Under the pieces are notes generated by a model. That model worked only from the letters and a program-made list of their open reading frames with translations. It had not been told where the DNA came from and searched no databases. Made by a program: the position numbers and the translations under genes. A DNA stretch of 55,901 bases, taken from positions 1-55,901 of the forward strand of contig NZ_JAQYWB010000041.1 in assembly GCF_030145185.1 (NCBI RefSeq). The letters are read 5' to 3'. The DNA is from Desulfoluna sp. (GTDB lineage: Bacteria; Desulfobacterota; Desulfobacteria; Desulfobacterales; Desulfolunaceae). Every line of letters begins with the position of its first letter. The stretch's first letter is position 1. Positions 1 through 9,414 of this stretch are shown in pieces.

Positions 1-19
1 AATGAAGTACCGGGTGGAT

Positions 20-159
20 GCGTAGGGTGCGCCGTGCGCACCGTCAGGCGTATCGTAAACCGGAAACACCGCATTTTGAAATAAGACTCGTGGTCATCGT
101 TAACTTGCGAGGCCGAGGGTCCTCTCTACGGTAGAAGGTGCGGGAGCCGCACCCTACGC
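20..159. repeat. Intergenic element with terminal inverted repeats
   Basis: The 12-base sequence GCGTAGGGTGCG at 20-31 is repeated in inverted orientation as CGCACCCTACGC at 148-159, enclosing about 115 bases without a credible gene. This looks like a small non-coding inverted-repeat element of MITE or REP type. Its mobility is inferred only; no target duplication was seen. Confidence 0.5.
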
Positions 160-231
160 GGTGATGAAAAGACGTGACGTATTGGCGTTTGAATCTTTCT
201 ATCATTTGCCTCGAACGACCTGGCGAAGGAA

Positions 232-245
232 AGCTGAATAGTTAC
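232..245. repeat. Solo right end of the GTAACTATTCAGCTT element family
   Basis: The sequence AGCTGAATAGTTAC matches the right terminal repeat of the complete elements at 9056-9181 and 34061-34272. No matching left end is visible between position 1 and here, so the copy is degraded or recombined. Confidence 0.45.
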
Positions 246-301
246 AAACATTTTCTACCAAGAACATGAAGAGCCTTCGGTCAGAAACACCTTTCAGCCA
301 C

Positions 302-333
302 AAAAAAAGGCCGCTCCCACAAAGGGAGCGGCC
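302..333 (-). terminator. Rho-independent terminator of the FadL-type gene
   Basis: Read on the minus strand, a perfect 10-bp stem (GGCCGCTCCC / GGGAGCGGCC, 5-base loop) is followed by seven T. It lies about 40 bases past the stop codon of the outer-membrane gene. Confidence 0.92.
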
Positions 334-372
334 ATCATCACCGGCAGAGCCAGTGAAACGATCAGATAAAGC

Positions 373-1851
373 TTAGAAGGAGTAGGTCAGAGACACACCG
401 GCGCCCCAGAGGATGCCTTCGTCTTTGCAGGATACCTTCGCACCGGGGCCGTAAACACCTTTGTAATTCGTATTAAGCTCAGTGCTGCCGCCCGTGGTCG
501 GACGTTTTTCGGTTGAAATGATGTGCTGGAGAACCGCATCCATCATCCAGCGATCATTGATCTTCCACCCCATGCCCAGGGCATAGACGTTGCGATCGGT
601 GTCGGGCCATCCAAACTCAAAGGTCTCATCAGGAACAGGCGAGGGGTCATACGTATAACCCGCCCGGAAAGAAAAAGCCTCCGTGGCCTGATAGGAGGCG
701 CCCAAGCGGTAGGCGGTGGTGTCTTCCCAATAACGATCATGCTTAAAGGTCTGAAACATCTCCTTGCCACCAACTAAAAGGGTTATGTTTTCATCCTGCC
801 TCTTGTTCACACTCCAACCCGTCCACGTCACATCTGCTTCGATTTCAAGTTTTTCATTGGCAAACCAACGAACACCGGCCTGAACCTGCTCGGGGTGATC
901 GAACTCCATTTTCACGGAGCCATCCAAATTTAGCCCACCCTGACCAGAAATCGGTTGTAAATTTGCAGGATTTATTGCCGTGGCATTCTTCACCATCACG
1001 TCGCCTTCAAAATCGGTCTCAGTGCGTCCCCGATAGGTGAGACCAAAGGAGAGCTGCTCAATGGGACGATACATGAGGCCCACATTAAAGGAATAGTTAA
1101 AGTCATCAGTGGCTTCCAGCTTCATCTGGGCGCCATCAAACATCATAGCTCCGAACGCATTTTTCTTATCTTCTTCGCTAGCGTCTGCCTGTTTAGCAAT
1201 AGAAACAAGGCCAGCCTTTGCCCCATCGCTAAACTCAACCGTCTTTCCCGCCTCAGAGACGGAACGTCCCAGGCTGACGCCTACGCCCACGGAGAATTTG
1301 TCACTCACCTTGTAGGCCAGGGTTGGGGTGAAGGCCACACGCCCGTAGTAAGACTCCCAGGCGTAGGCACTGGACGGTGAGTTTGCAGGATCTTTATCCC
1401 AGGTCACCCGCAGGCCGTACGGCGTATAGACGGCAACCCCCAGAGAGATCTTGTCCGTCATCGGCATGGCAAAACCCAGCGACGGACTGGCTACCACCAT
1501 TTCGTCCGAGTCAAAATCTAAGGGGCCTTTTGCCACATTTCCATTTTCAAAAGCACCACCATAAGCGGGGTCAGTCGGATATCCCGTCACATTCCAATCA
1601 TACACCTTGATCTGGGCATGATAGACCATGGAGCCCGCCGTCAGGGTCGGCTTTTCGATGAGCGTCAAACCCGCCGGGTTGTAATAAGCGGCAAAGACGT
1701 TGTCACAATACGCCGACACAGCCCCTGCCTGGCCTGTGTTCATGACACCGATCCCCATGGTTTCAATGTTTGCCGCTAATGCGGAAGATGCGGTTAGCAC
1801 CACCGCTGCAAGGACCACCCATCCTTTTTTAACCATTTTTTCCACCTTCAT
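373..1851 (-). CDS. OmpP1/FadL-family outer-membrane transporter
   Basis: A 492-residue outer-membrane beta-barrel of the FadL/OmpP1/TodX family, which passes long-chain fatty acids or other hydrophobic compounds across the outer membrane. The N-terminus is a signal peptide (hydrophobic VVLAAVVLTASSALAA, cleavage near residue 27). The mature protein starts with a segment typical of the family hatch (NTGQAGAVSAYCDNVFAAYYNPAG), and the chain ends in aromatic YSF as barrels do. Two starts are possible: the ATG at 1851, or the ATG five codons in, which has AAGGTGGA upstream. A good promoter and a strong terminator make it a single-gene transcript. The substrate cannot be read from the sequence; aromatic hydrocarbons are an alternative to fatty acids. 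Confidence 0.9.
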   Translation of the reverse strand: MKVEKMVKKGWVVLAAVVLTASSALAANIETMGIGVMNTGQAGAVSAYCDNVFAAYYNPAGLTLIEKPTLTAGSMVYHAQIKVYDWNVTGYPTDPAYGGAFENGNVAKGPLDFDSDEMVVASPSLGFAMPMTDKISLGVAVYTPYGLRVTWDKDPANSPSSAYAWESYYGRVAFTPTLAYKVSDKFSVGVGVSLGRSVSEAGKTVEFSDGAKAGLVSIAKQADASEEDKKNAFGAMMFDGAQMKLEATDDFNYSFNVGLMYRPIEQLSFGLTYRGRTETDFEGDVMVKNATAINPANLQPISGQGGLNLDGSVKMEFDHPEQVQAGVRWFANEKLEIEADVTWTGWSVNKRQDENITLLVGGKEMFQTFKHDRYWEDTTAYRLGASYQATEAFSFRAGYTYDPSPVPDETFEFGWPDTDRNVYALGMGWKINDRWMMDAVLQHIISTEKRPTTGGSTELNTNYKGVYGPGAKVSCKDEGILWGAGVSLTYSF

Positions 1852-1981
1852 ACTTCTCTCCCAAAAAGTTTATTGTTACCTATATTGTCACCGGTTGCTA
1901 CAAGCTAACTATGTTTACGCCCAACAACTGATGGTCAATCCGATGAAGCGGGAAAATAACTTTTTTTACTTGATGGGAGAG

Positions 1982-2011
1982 ATTGTAGAGACCGTGAAAA
2001 GGGCTTGTCAA
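1982..2011 (-). promoter_or_regulatory. Sigma-70-type promoter of the FadL-type gene
   Basis: On the minus strand TTGACA (2006-2011) and TACAAT (1982-1987) are separated by 18 bases. Transcription would start near 1975 and give a leader of about 120 bases. A small inverted repeat, TCTAA-AA-TTAGA at about 2032-2043, lies just upstream of the -35 and could be a regulator site; that role is a guess. Confidence 0.6.
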
Positions 2012-2342
2012 CCGCAAACACGATTTACACTCTAAAATTAGAATCACAATTCCATAGTGCCATTTAACGATCCAATAAAATTACTATTTTTTGATACCTG
2101 TGTTTTACCAGCAATACCTAAATCACCTAAAAAAACAGAGTTCGCGTAATTTATCGACAATCCTGCAAATTACGCATGATTCTGGTCATCACACCGATAG
2201 CCTGATATATACACACTATCTTAGTGCCTTGACCGCGAATCAGGGACGTCAGGGCCCACACGCAAAATAAAAACACCTGTATTTTATAACTATCACTGTT
2301 CTTCGACTCGGAGAACGAGAGGCAACTCAAGGTGGCAACAGG

Positions 2343-2374
2343 CTTTCAAGGTGGATCACCTTGCCGCCGGAGGC
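2343..2374. repeat. GCCTCCGGCGGC-family palindromic repeat
   Basis: One copy of a dispersed intergenic module reading GCTTTCAAGGTGG, a short spacer, then CACCTTGCCGCCGGAGGC (here with the variant centre GGATCACC). The arms AAGGTG/CACCTT are complementary. The GGAGGC end faces the DUF2804 gene, as in most copies upstream of genes in this window. The rest of the 1852-2484 spacer holds the FadL promoter and otherwise AT-rich sequence with nothing recognised. Confidence 0.7.
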
Positions 2375-2484
2375 ATCGCTTTTTGTGTGTTTTATTTTTA
2401 CGCTGGCCCTGATTTTGTATGGCAATCGCCGGTTGGGCGTCTTCCCCATCACAGGCCTTGTTTCCATCAACCGAGAGAGGACAG

Positions 2485-3471
2485 ATGAAACAGTTAATCA
2501 GAGAGGACGGCACCCTCCCCTACGGGTACCAGAACGGTCCAGTGGGCGAACTCAACTTCCTTGATTTCGGCCTCAAAGCCCCCTTTGGCCGCAGGCGAAG
2601 CGCCCTGTACAAGCGGTTGAAATTCAATCGGTTTCATTTCGTGGGATTATTGGCTGAGGAATTTATGGCCGGGGTGGCGGTGGTCCACCTGGGGCTCATC
2701 AAAAATGGATTTGCCTATCACTTCGACCGAAGAACCGGGGCCCTTACGGAGGTCTCGGTCCTCTCCCCCTGGCGAGCCGCCATCCGTCCCACCCCCGATG
2801 CCCCCTTGAGCCGCATCAAGACAGCGGCCCTTGATCTCACCCTCTCAGAGACAGGGGTGGACTGCCACACCGAAAAATTCTCACTGAAGGCGGACTTCAC
2901 CGCCCCTCACCCCCACCCGCTGCGCGTCGTCTCCCGCACCGGCTACCGGGGATGGACCTACACCGACAAGCGCGCCCCCGTCTCCATCACGGGCACCATG
3001 ACGGTCAATGGAAAATCCTCGAACATCGCTTCACCCGAAGTCCTGGCGCTCACCGACTGGTCCGCCGGTTACATGCGGCGTGAGACCTTCTGGAGTTGGG
3101 CTTCCTCCGCCGCCATGCTTAAAGACGGCCGCTCCTTCGGCATGAACCTGGCCGCCGGGGTCAACGAGACCGGCTTCACCGAGAACATGATCTGGATCGA
3201 CGGTGCCCCCACCCACATCGGCCCGGTTCACTTCGATTATCAAGAGAACGACACCACCGGCCCCTGGCACCTCACCTCCATGGACGGCATCGTCGATCTC
3301 ACCTTCACCCCCGAAGGCCACCGAGACGAGAAAGTCAACGCCCTGGTCATGGGCAGCCTCTTCACCCAGCTCTGCGGAAGCTTCACCGGCACCCTCTCCC
3401 CACCCGATGCGCCCCCCGTAGCCCTGACAAAGGCCTCCGGCTTCTGCGAAGACCACTTTGCACGGTGGTAA
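2485..3471 (+). CDS. DUF2804 domain-containing protein
   Basis: A 328-residue protein matching the DUF2804 family by overall pattern: N-terminal REDGTLPYGYQNGP, a central KFNRFHFVGLL segment, and a Trp-rich second half (SWASSAAML, GPWHLTSMDGIVDLTF). The family is thought to have a lipocalin-like beta-rich fold related to AttH and tocopherol cyclase, but no reaction is established. No signal peptide or membrane segment is visible, so it is probably cytoplasmic. The chosen ATG has GAGAGG six bases upstream; an in-frame upstream ATG at 2419 lacks such a site and begins in repeat-derived sequence. Repeats bracket the gene, so it is probably transcribed alone. Confidence 0.75.
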   Translation: MKQLIREDGTLPYGYQNGPVGELNFLDFGLKAPFGRRRSALYKRLKFNRFHFVGLLAEEFMAGVAVVHLGLIKNGFAYHFDRRTGALTEVSVLSPWRAAIRPTPDAPLSRIKTAALDLTLSETGVDCHTEKFSLKADFTAPHPHPLRVVSRTGYRGWTYTDKRAPVSITGTMTVNGKSSNIASPEVLALTDWSAGYMRRETFWSWASSAAMLKDGRSFGMNLAAGVNETGFTENMIWIDGAPTHIGPVHFDYQENDTTGPWHLTSMDGIVDLTFTPEGHRDEKVNALVMGSLFTQLCGSFTGTLSPPDAPPVALTKASGFCEDHFARW

Positions 3472-3477
3472 ACCCTG

Positions 3478-3528
3478 AAAAACGTACTTCGTGCTTGGTT
3501 CGAGGAGTCGCTGCGCTCCAACAATTTT
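3478..3528. repeat. Gene-end repeat (TTCGTGCTT...GAGGAGTCGCTGCGCTC)
   Basis: A repeat starting seven bases after the DUF2804 stop, containing CTTCGTGCTTGGTTCG and GAGGAGTCGCTGCGCTCC. Related copies follow the stop codons of the purine permease (14153-14203) and, inverted, of the flavodoxin-type reductase (26418-26470). GAGCGCAGCGACTCCTC is itself part of a small palindrome. Confidence 0.65.
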
Positions 3529-3529
3529 A

Positions 3530-3607
3530 AAAAAACGAAGTATTCAGCGTAAGCCTCCGGCGGCCCTGCCGGGGGCTAAACCTTTGAAAAGTTGTAACTA
3601 TTCAGCT
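3530..3607. repeat. Degraded GTAACTATTCAGCTT element ends
   Basis: A decayed left end (GTATTCAGCGTA) is followed by GCCTCCGGCGGC and CCTGCCGGGGGC, then by a second left end GTAACTATTCAGCT (3594-3607). It appears to be remains of one element joined to part of another. The rest of 3608-3805 shows no gene. Confidence 0.55.
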
Positions 3608-3805
3608 ATCCATTTTTTCTTTATGATCCCGGTCTGACAGCACCCTACGCTTGTCGTCTTCCCCGCGAAGGCGGGAATCCAGGGTGGTTATGGAATACTG
3701 CCGGACTTTATGAAACGGGGAGAGAGGGTGCCCATGCGCTTGCAACGTACGATGCATCCCCCTCACCCCCTCACCCTTTTTTAATCATCAAAGGCTCAAA
3801 CCAAA

Positions 3806-3840
3806 CAAAAAAAGCCCGCCATCATGGCGAGCTTTTTTTT
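3806..3840. terminator. Bidirectional terminator
   Basis: The stem AGC..GCCAT / ATGGC..GCT is flanked by a run of A on its left and eight T on its right, so it can work on both strands. On the minus strand it sits about 40 bases past the uraA stop. Confidence 0.88.
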
Positions 3841-3878
3841 GGAAAAAAGAAGGAAAATTAAACGATCAGGTCGATCGT

Positions 3879-5132
3879 TTAATGATCTTCCCCCACATGA
3901 CACCGACACCGGGGGAGCACGAGGTTCAGGATGACGCCAAGAACGCCGGCGAGGCCGATCCCCTGCAAGGTGAACTGCCCGGCAGAAAAGCTCATGCCAC
4001 CGATACCGAAGACAAGAATCAGGGCCACGATGGTCAGGTTCCGGGCTTCCAGGAGATCTTCACCGGACCGCACAAGGGAGTTCAGGCCCACCACCATAAT
4101 CGCACCGAAGAGGAGCAGCATAATGCCCCCCATCACCGGCGTGGGAATGGTGGATAAAAGCGCCCCGAGTTTGCCCACAAAGGCGAGCAGAATGGCCGTG
4201 AGAGCGGCCCAGGTCATGACACCTGCGTTTCGAACACCGGTCAATGCCACGGCCCCGGTTACCTCGGAATAGGTGGTGTTGGGAGGGCCGCCAAGAAGAG
4301 AAGCGAAGCTGGTTGCGAGACCATCACCTAACATAGTGTTCTCGACCCCGGGATCTTCCAGATAATCTTTTCCGGTAATCCCGCCAATGGCCAGAATATC
4401 GCCGAAATGTTCAATGGCCGGTGCAATGGCGACCGGGATAATAAAAAAGATGGCTTCGGTGTTCCATTTCGGAAAGGTAAACTCAGGCATGGCGAGCCAG
4501 GCCGCTTCCCGCACGGGGGTAAAATCCACCAGCCCATAAAAAAGGGCCACGATATACCCCACCACGATGCCGCAGAGAATCGGAATCAATTTCATCATGC
4601 CACGCCCCAGAAGAGAGACGAGAATGGTGGTCCCCAGCGCCGCCATGGAAACAATCAGCGCGATATTCTTGGGAATGATGGCCGCAGGATTGGCCACACC
4701 GGTGGCCATATTCACGGCCACGGGAGACAGGATCAACCCGATGACCATAATCACCGGCCCGGTCACCACGGGGGGCAGAACCTTCTCAATAACAGCAGAG
4801 CCTTGCCAGCGAATCAAAAAACTTAGCAGGATATAAAAAAAGCCGGCAGCGACCAGCCCACTCATGGTACCGGCAATGCCCCACTGCTGAACCCCGATAG
4901 AGATAGGAGCGATAAAGGCAAAAGAAGAGGCAAGAAAAATTGGCACCTTCCCTTTGGTCACCACCTGAAAAATCAAGGTCCCCACCCCGGCGGTAAAAAG
5001 GGCCACATTCGGATTCAGCCCCGTCAGAATAGGCACCAGAACCAAGGCCCCGAAGGCCACAAAAAGCATCTGGGCTCCGAGGTAACAGTCCTTCACGTCA
5101 AATCGGTAATCACTCTTGCCGCTGTTTGTCAT
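3879..5132 (-). CDS. uraA: Uracil permease (NCS2/UraA family)
   Basis: A 417-residue inner-membrane permease with about 14 hydrophobic segments that imports uracil, probably with protons. The family signature is clear: LLGGPPNTTYSEVTGAVALT in the second half, and AIAPAIEHFGDILAIGG, which carries the Glu and His used for substrate binding in UraA. The start ATG has AGGAGGG upstream. It lies downstream of upp on the same strand, so imported uracil can be converted at once to UMP. The 284-base gap from upp contains a terminator and a large hairpin, suggesting separate or attenuated expression. Xanthine permease is less likely given the upp neighbour. Confidence 0.93.
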   Translation of the reverse strand: MTNSGKSDYRFDVKDCYLGAQMLFVAFGALVLVPILTGLNPNVALFTAGVGTLIFQVVTKGKVPIFLASSFAFIAPISIGVQQWGIAGTMSGLVAAGFFYILLSFLIRWQGSAVIEKVLPPVVTGPVIMVIGLILSPVAVNMATGVANPAAIIPKNIALIVSMAALGTTILVSLLGRGMMKLIPILCGIVVGYIVALFYGLVDFTPVREAAWLAMPEFTFPKWNTEAIFFIIPVAIAPAIEHFGDILAIGGITGKDYLEDPGVENTMLGDGLATSFASLLGGPPNTTYSEVTGAVALTGVRNAGVMTWAALTAILLAFVGKLGALLSTIPTPVMGGIMLLLFGAIMVVGLNSLVRSGEDLLEARNLTIVALILVFGIGGMSFSAGQFTLQGIGLAGVLGVILNLVLPRCRCHVGEDH

Positions 5133-5326
5133 TTTCCCTCCTGATCAGCACACCCATGGTGTAAATCATCATCCCTTACCGAAACGTCCCACTAAAAACG
5201 ATCGCCCCTCCATCAGGCGAGTGCACCGAAGGGACATCCGATCGTCTTACCGGATTTCCGGCAAAACCCCACAAAAAGGGTCCCCGAAAGGACCCGTATT
5301 TCAAAACAACCTGTCATGCCCCGAGA

Positions 5327-5363
5327 GGCGGGTCAGGCACCCCAAGGGAATGCCTGACCCGCC
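5327..5363 (-). promoter_or_regulatory. Strong hairpin in the upp-uraA spacer
   Basis: A perfect 13-bp stem (GGCGGGTCAGGCA / TGCCTGACCCGCC) with an 11-base loop lies just after the upp terminator and about 195 bases before uraA. It has no T-run, so it is not a simple terminator. It may stabilise the 3' end of upp mRNA or form part of the uraA leader. Confidence 0.5.
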
Positions 5364-5382
5364 ACCACGGTAAAAAGGGCAT

Positions 5383-5407
5383 AAAAAAAGAGGGGCAAAT
5401 GCCCCTC
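5383..5407 (-). terminator. Rho-independent terminator of upp
   Basis: On the minus strand the stem GAGGGGC / GCCCCTC with a small loop is followed by seven T, starting within ten bases of the upp stop codon. Confidence 0.88.
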
Positions 5408-5415
5408 CCGAAAAT

Positions 5416-6042
5416 CTATTTCGTACCGAATATCTTGTCCCCGGCATCACCGAGGCCCGGAAGTATGTACCCTTTGTCGTTGAGCCGATCATCCACAGCG
5501 GCCACATAGATATCGACATCGGGATGCGCATCCATGACCCGCTTGATCCCTTCGGGTGCTGCCACATGAAACAGGCCGCGGATGCTGTTGCAACCGGCCT
5601 TTTTCAACATGTCGATGGTGGCAATAAGAGTGCCGCCGGTGGCCAGCATGGGATCGAGAATCAACGCAATCCGCTTGTCCATATCCCCTGCCATTTTTTC
5701 ATAATAAACGACAGGCTCCAGGGTCTCTTCATTTCGATAAAGCCCCACCACACTGACCTTGGCAGAAGGAATCAGGTCGATCACCCCGTTCATCATCCCG
5801 AGTCCGGCACGAAGAATGGGAAGAATGGTGATTTTTTTGCCTTTCATACGCTCGACTGTCACCGGGCCGGCCCACCCGTCAATTTCCACCTCTTCGGTTT
5901 CCAGGTCTTTGGTGGCTTCATACGTCAGAAGACGGGCCACTTCCGAAGAGAGGTCCCTGAAATCTTTGGTGGATATATTTCTTGCACGCATCAAGCCCAG
6001 TTTGTGCTTGATCAGTGGATGTTCTGCAACATGTACGGCCAT
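5416..6042 (-). CDS. upp: Uracil phosphoribosyltransferase
   Basis: A 208-residue cytoplasmic enzyme that converts uracil plus PRPP to UMP in pyrimidine salvage, the usual length for the family. Visible signatures are the N-terminal [12 protein letters not shown], the PRPP loop region [17 protein letters not shown] (residues about 128-144) and the C-terminal uracil-binding [18 protein letters not shown]. The start at [10 protein letters not shown] was chosen because GGAGG lies six bases upstream; an in-frame ATG six codons earlier would cover that site. Followed on the same strand by uraA. The spacer 6043-6623 up to the divergent priA gene shows no credible gene. Confidence 0.97.
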   Translation of the reverse strand: MAVHVAEHPLIKHKLGLMRARNISTKDFRDLSSEVARLLTYEATKDLETEEVEIDGWAGPVTVERMKGKKITILPILRAGLGMMNGVIDLIPSAKVSVVGLYRNEETLEPVVYYEKMAGDMDKRIALILDPMLATGGTLIATIDMLKKAGCNSIRGLFHVAAPEGIKRVMDAHPDVDIYVAAVDDRLNDKGYILPGLGDAGDKIFGTK

Positions 6043-6623
6043 AAGTCCTCCTGAAGCCAAATCTAATAACTTACTATTTTTTGTTCACCCGACAAACCCG
6101 AATACAAACAGCCTGATTAGCGGAGCAACGGTTTCCCCAAGTGTCCATTCACTTTTTTTTGTCATGATATTACCCGGTGAGTTCGTGCCTTCAGCCCATC
6201 GACACGTCCATCCGAATCAACAAGGCATCCCACCGTCACACAGCTGAAACCCGAAGACGTGAAGAATGGCTGTTCATGGGGTTCCCTCAGAGGCTGTGGT
6301 ACCCCATACAACACATTCTTGGCACAACCTATCGGACTTCCACTGAATTCGTGCAAACAGGGCACGAACCAGATAGTAAAATCAACGAAGTATATAAAAA
6401 CCATCCTAAAATTTCAACCTGTTTTTTCCTTAGTTGCAAAAGGTTTCGGGTTGGCGCTTGTGGTTTTGATTGCGACCCATTATATTGTCGGGGTTTAATA
6501 AGCCGTGGGATCATCCCGAGAGCCTATGGGACCGACCCGGCCCACCATAAAGCGCATAGTCATCAACCCATTGCCCGCGCCCTCCAAAACCGGGCCATTT
6601 AAATAGACGAAACCGAGATCTTT

Positions 6624-9047
6624 ATGCCCGACGCCATCTGCTACGCCCAGGTCACCGTCACCCTGCCGCTCTCCGGCCCCTACACCTATCGGGTACCGGA
6701 AAATCTGCGACCCCACGCCGCCGTGGGATCAAGGGTTCTCGTCCCCTTTGGGCGACGGACTGTGACCGGCTACATCACCGCCTTTGCCCCTCCCCACAAA
6801 AAGATGCGGATCAAGGAGATTATCGACACCCTGGACCCCTGCCCTCTCTTTACCCCTGAGATGGTCCCCTTGTTTCAATGGATCGCAGACTATTACATTG
6901 CCCCCATGGGGGATGTCATCAAAACCGCTCTGCCCGGTGGCCTCAACGTGGTGGATCAGCAAGTGGTAACCCTGACGGATTCCGGAAAAACAGCCTGTGC
7001 CGACGCCCTCCTCCCGGAACCAGAGCAGTCACTTCTCACCCAGCTCGCAAGCGCCTCAGCCCCCTTAAAGCAGCTGGTGGAAGAGGAAACCCCCTTTTCC
7101 CGTTCGCTGATCAACACCCTCGAAAACAAGGGGTGGGTCGCGATTACCCGCGAACTCAGCACCGCACGGACCCGGGCCAAAATGGAAACCATCGCAGAAG
7201 CCGCTTTCGGCCCCTACCCCCAAAAAGGGCTCACGGAAAAACGAGAGCACCTCATCGATTTCCTGCGTGTCCATGGCCCCACCGCCCGAGCCGATCTCAA
7301 CCGAAAACTGCCCTCCGCCAAAAGCACCCTGGCCCCCATGGTGGCGATGGGACTCATCCACCTGTCCGAAAATCGTGTGGAGCGTTCCCCCCTGGGCGAA
7401 GAGATCGTCCCCGACTCTCCCCCGGCGCTCACCACTGAGCAGCAGACGGTGGTGACCACGGTGTCAAAACAGCTCTCCTGCGGATACGCCACCTTTCTTT
7501 TAAAAGGGGTCACGGGCAGTGGAAAAACCGAAGTCTACATGCGCCTGGTTGAGGAGACCCTCCAGGCCGGAAAAACAGCTGTGGTGCTGGTGCCTGAGAT
7601 CGCCCTCATCGCCCAGACCGACCGTCGGTTCAAAGCCCGATTCGGCGACCGCATTGCCGTTTTGCACAGCGGCCTCTCCGACGGAGAACGCTACGACCAG
7701 TGGATTAAAATTGCCGAAAAAAAAGTGAGTGTCGTCATTGGTGCCCGATCCGCCATCTTCGCCCCATTATCCAACATCGGCCTCATCGTCGTGGACGAAG
7801 AGCACGACGGCTCCTACAAACAGGAGAGCGGCTTGCGGTACAACGCCCGGGACCTGGCCGCGGTCCGCGCCCGCATGGAGGGGGCCGTGGTCCTTTTGGG
7901 GTCGGCCACCCCTTCCATCCAATCGGCCTGGAACGCCGAGACCGGCAAGTTTAAAGAGGTGCTCCTGACAAAACGGGTCAACAAAAAGCCCATGCCCGAA
8001 ATTGAGGTGGTGGACCTCAAAAAATTCAAAGACCTCCCCGGGATCCATACCTTTCTCACCCCCCGGCTCGTGGAGGCCATGACCCAGACCTTGAACCGTG
8101 ATGAACAGGTCCTGCTCTTTCTCAACCGACGGGGTTTTTCCGGCGCCCCCATTTGCGCCCACTGCGGCGAGCCCCTGAAATGCCGCCATTGTGATGTCTC
8201 CATGACCTTCCATAAGGGCGTCAATGCCTTTCGGTGCCATATCTGCGGCTACTTCGAGCCCGCCAAAACCCATTGCCGCATCTGCAACGGCCACAAAATC
8301 AAGCTCCTGGGCAGCGGCACGGAAAAAGTGGAGGAGGCCGTCAAAGACCTCTTCCCCCAAAAAGTCGTGGCAAGAATGGACCAGGACACCACGGCACGGC
8401 GTGGCTCTCTTCTACAGATCCTCAAAGGGGTCCGGGAGAAAAAAGTCGACATCGTGGTGGGGACCCAGATGATCGCCAAAGGGCATGACTTCCCTGATAT
8501 CACCCTGGTGGGCGTCATCTGTGCCGACACCGCCCTGAACCTGCCCGACTTCCGAGCCGGAGAACGCACCTTTCAGATCCTGGCCCAGGTGGCCGGACGC
8601 GCCGGAAGGGGAGACAAACCCGGACGGGTCATCCTTCAAACCTACGTGCCGGACCACTTTACCATCGGCTGCGCCGTGAACCACGACGCCGAAGCCTTTT
8701 ACACCCAGGAGACAAGTTTCAGGCGGGCTCTGGCCTACCCCCCCTTTACTCGAATTATCCTCTTGCGCATCGCCGATAAAAACCGGGAAAAATGCCGCAC
8801 CGCCTCCCAAAAACTCTCCGGCCTCCTCTGGGAACGACGTCCCGGCAACGGCATCGCCATCATGGGGCCGGCTGAGGCCCCCCTCACGCGAGCCATGAGC
8901 CGGTATCGCTGGCAAATTCTCCTGAAAGGAGACTCCCCGTCCGCCATGAAAAAAATGGCCACAGAGGCTCTCGCCGCATTTCATAAAGAAGGAGGATTTT
9001 CCGGCATCTCTATTTCAGTGGATGTCGACCCCTACGCGCTGGGGTAA
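6624..9047 (+). CDS. priA: Primosomal protein N' (replication restart helicase)
   Basis: An 807-residue superfamily 2 DNA helicase that recognises stalled forks and reloads the replisome. The order is: N-terminal 3'-DNA-binding domain (YAQVTVTLPLSGPYTYRVPE), winged-helix region, Walker A GVTGSGKTE near residue 295, DEEH box near residue 391, a zinc module with paired Cys (CAHCGEPLKCRHC ... CHICGYFE ... CRICNG, about residues 511-560), then helicase motifs V and VI (GTQMIAKGHDF, QVAGRAGRGDKPG). It is full length with all eight zinc Cys. No strong ribosome site precedes the ATG. A MITE begins nine bases after the stop codon. Confidence 0.97.
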   Translation: MPDAICYAQVTVTLPLSGPYTYRVPENLRPHAAVGSRVLVPFGRRTVTGYITAFAPPHKKMRIKEIIDTLDPCPLFTPEMVPLFQWIADYYIAPMGDVIKTALPGGLNVVDQQVVTLTDSGKTACADALLPEPEQSLLTQLASASAPLKQLVEEETPFSRSLINTLENKGWVAITRELSTARTRAKMETIAEAAFGPYPQKGLTEKREHLIDFLRVHGPTARADLNRKLPSAKSTLAPMVAMGLIHLSENRVERSPLGEEIVPDSPPALTTEQQTVVTTVSKQLSCGYATFLLKGVTGSGKTEVYMRLVEETLQAGKTAVVLVPEIALIAQTDRRFKARFGDRIAVLHSGLSDGERYDQWIKIAEKKVSVVIGARSAIFAPLSNIGLIVVDEEHDGSYKQESGLRYNARDLAAVRARMEGAVVLLGSATPSIQSAWNAETGKFKEVLLTKRVNKKPMPEIEVVDLKKFKDLPGIHTFLTPRLVEAMTQTLNRDEQVLLFLNRRGFSGAPICAHCGEPLKCRHCDVSMTFHKGVNAFRCHICGYFEPAKTHCRICNGHKIKLLGSGTEKVEEAVKDLFPQKVVARMDQDTTARRGSLLQILKGVREKKVDIVVGTQMIAKGHDFPDITLVGVICADTALNLPDFRAGERTFQILAQVAGRAGRGDKPGRVILQTYVPDHFTIGCAVNHDAEAFYTQETSFRRALAYPPFTRIILLRIADKNREKCRTASQKLSGLLWERRPGNGIAIMGPAEAPLTRAMSRYRWQILLKGDSPSAMKKMATEALAAFHKEGGFSGISISVDVDPYALG

Positions 9048-9055
9048 AAAATAAA

Positions 9056-9181
9056 GTAACTATTCAGCTCATGAAAAGCAGCCTCCGGCGGCGAGGTGTG
9101 CCACCCTGAAAGCAGGTTTAATCAACTTTTCAAAAGTTTAGTCCCCGGCAGGGCGGCCAGAGGCATAAGCTGAACCGTTAC
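9056..9181. mobile_element. MITE, 126 bp, with 8-bp target duplication
   Basis: Ends are GTAACTATTCAGCTC and AGCTGAACCGTTAC in inverted orientation, and the element is flanked on both sides by AAAATAAA (9048-9055 and 9182-9189), a perfect 8-bp duplication. Inside are GCCTCCGGCGGC, the AGGTG..CACC palindrome and the CTTTTCAAAAG palindrome, in the opposite order to the 34061 copy. It encodes no protein. It inserted just after the priA stop. The remaining 9190-9414 shows nothing else. Confidence 0.85.
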
Positions 9182-9414
9182 AAAATAAATCCAGTTGGAG
9201 CCCCCCAACGAACCGTCCGGGCCTTAGAAACAGCCCCTTATCTATCATTAAATAAATGTAACCCCATGACGCCGGGAAACAAGGTATCATGCCAACATTT
9301 CGGTTGGCCCCCTTCGGTTGACCCCATTGACAAAGAAATGAAAAGGAAGCGCCCCTCATTTAAGCGCCCCACCCCATACCTTCGTCAAAAAGCCATGGTC
9401 CAAAGGAAAAAACC

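Noticed and set aside
6177-6602. 141-codon open frame between upp and priA
   Set aside because: No ribosome site or family-like sequence; it overlaps other frames of equal length.
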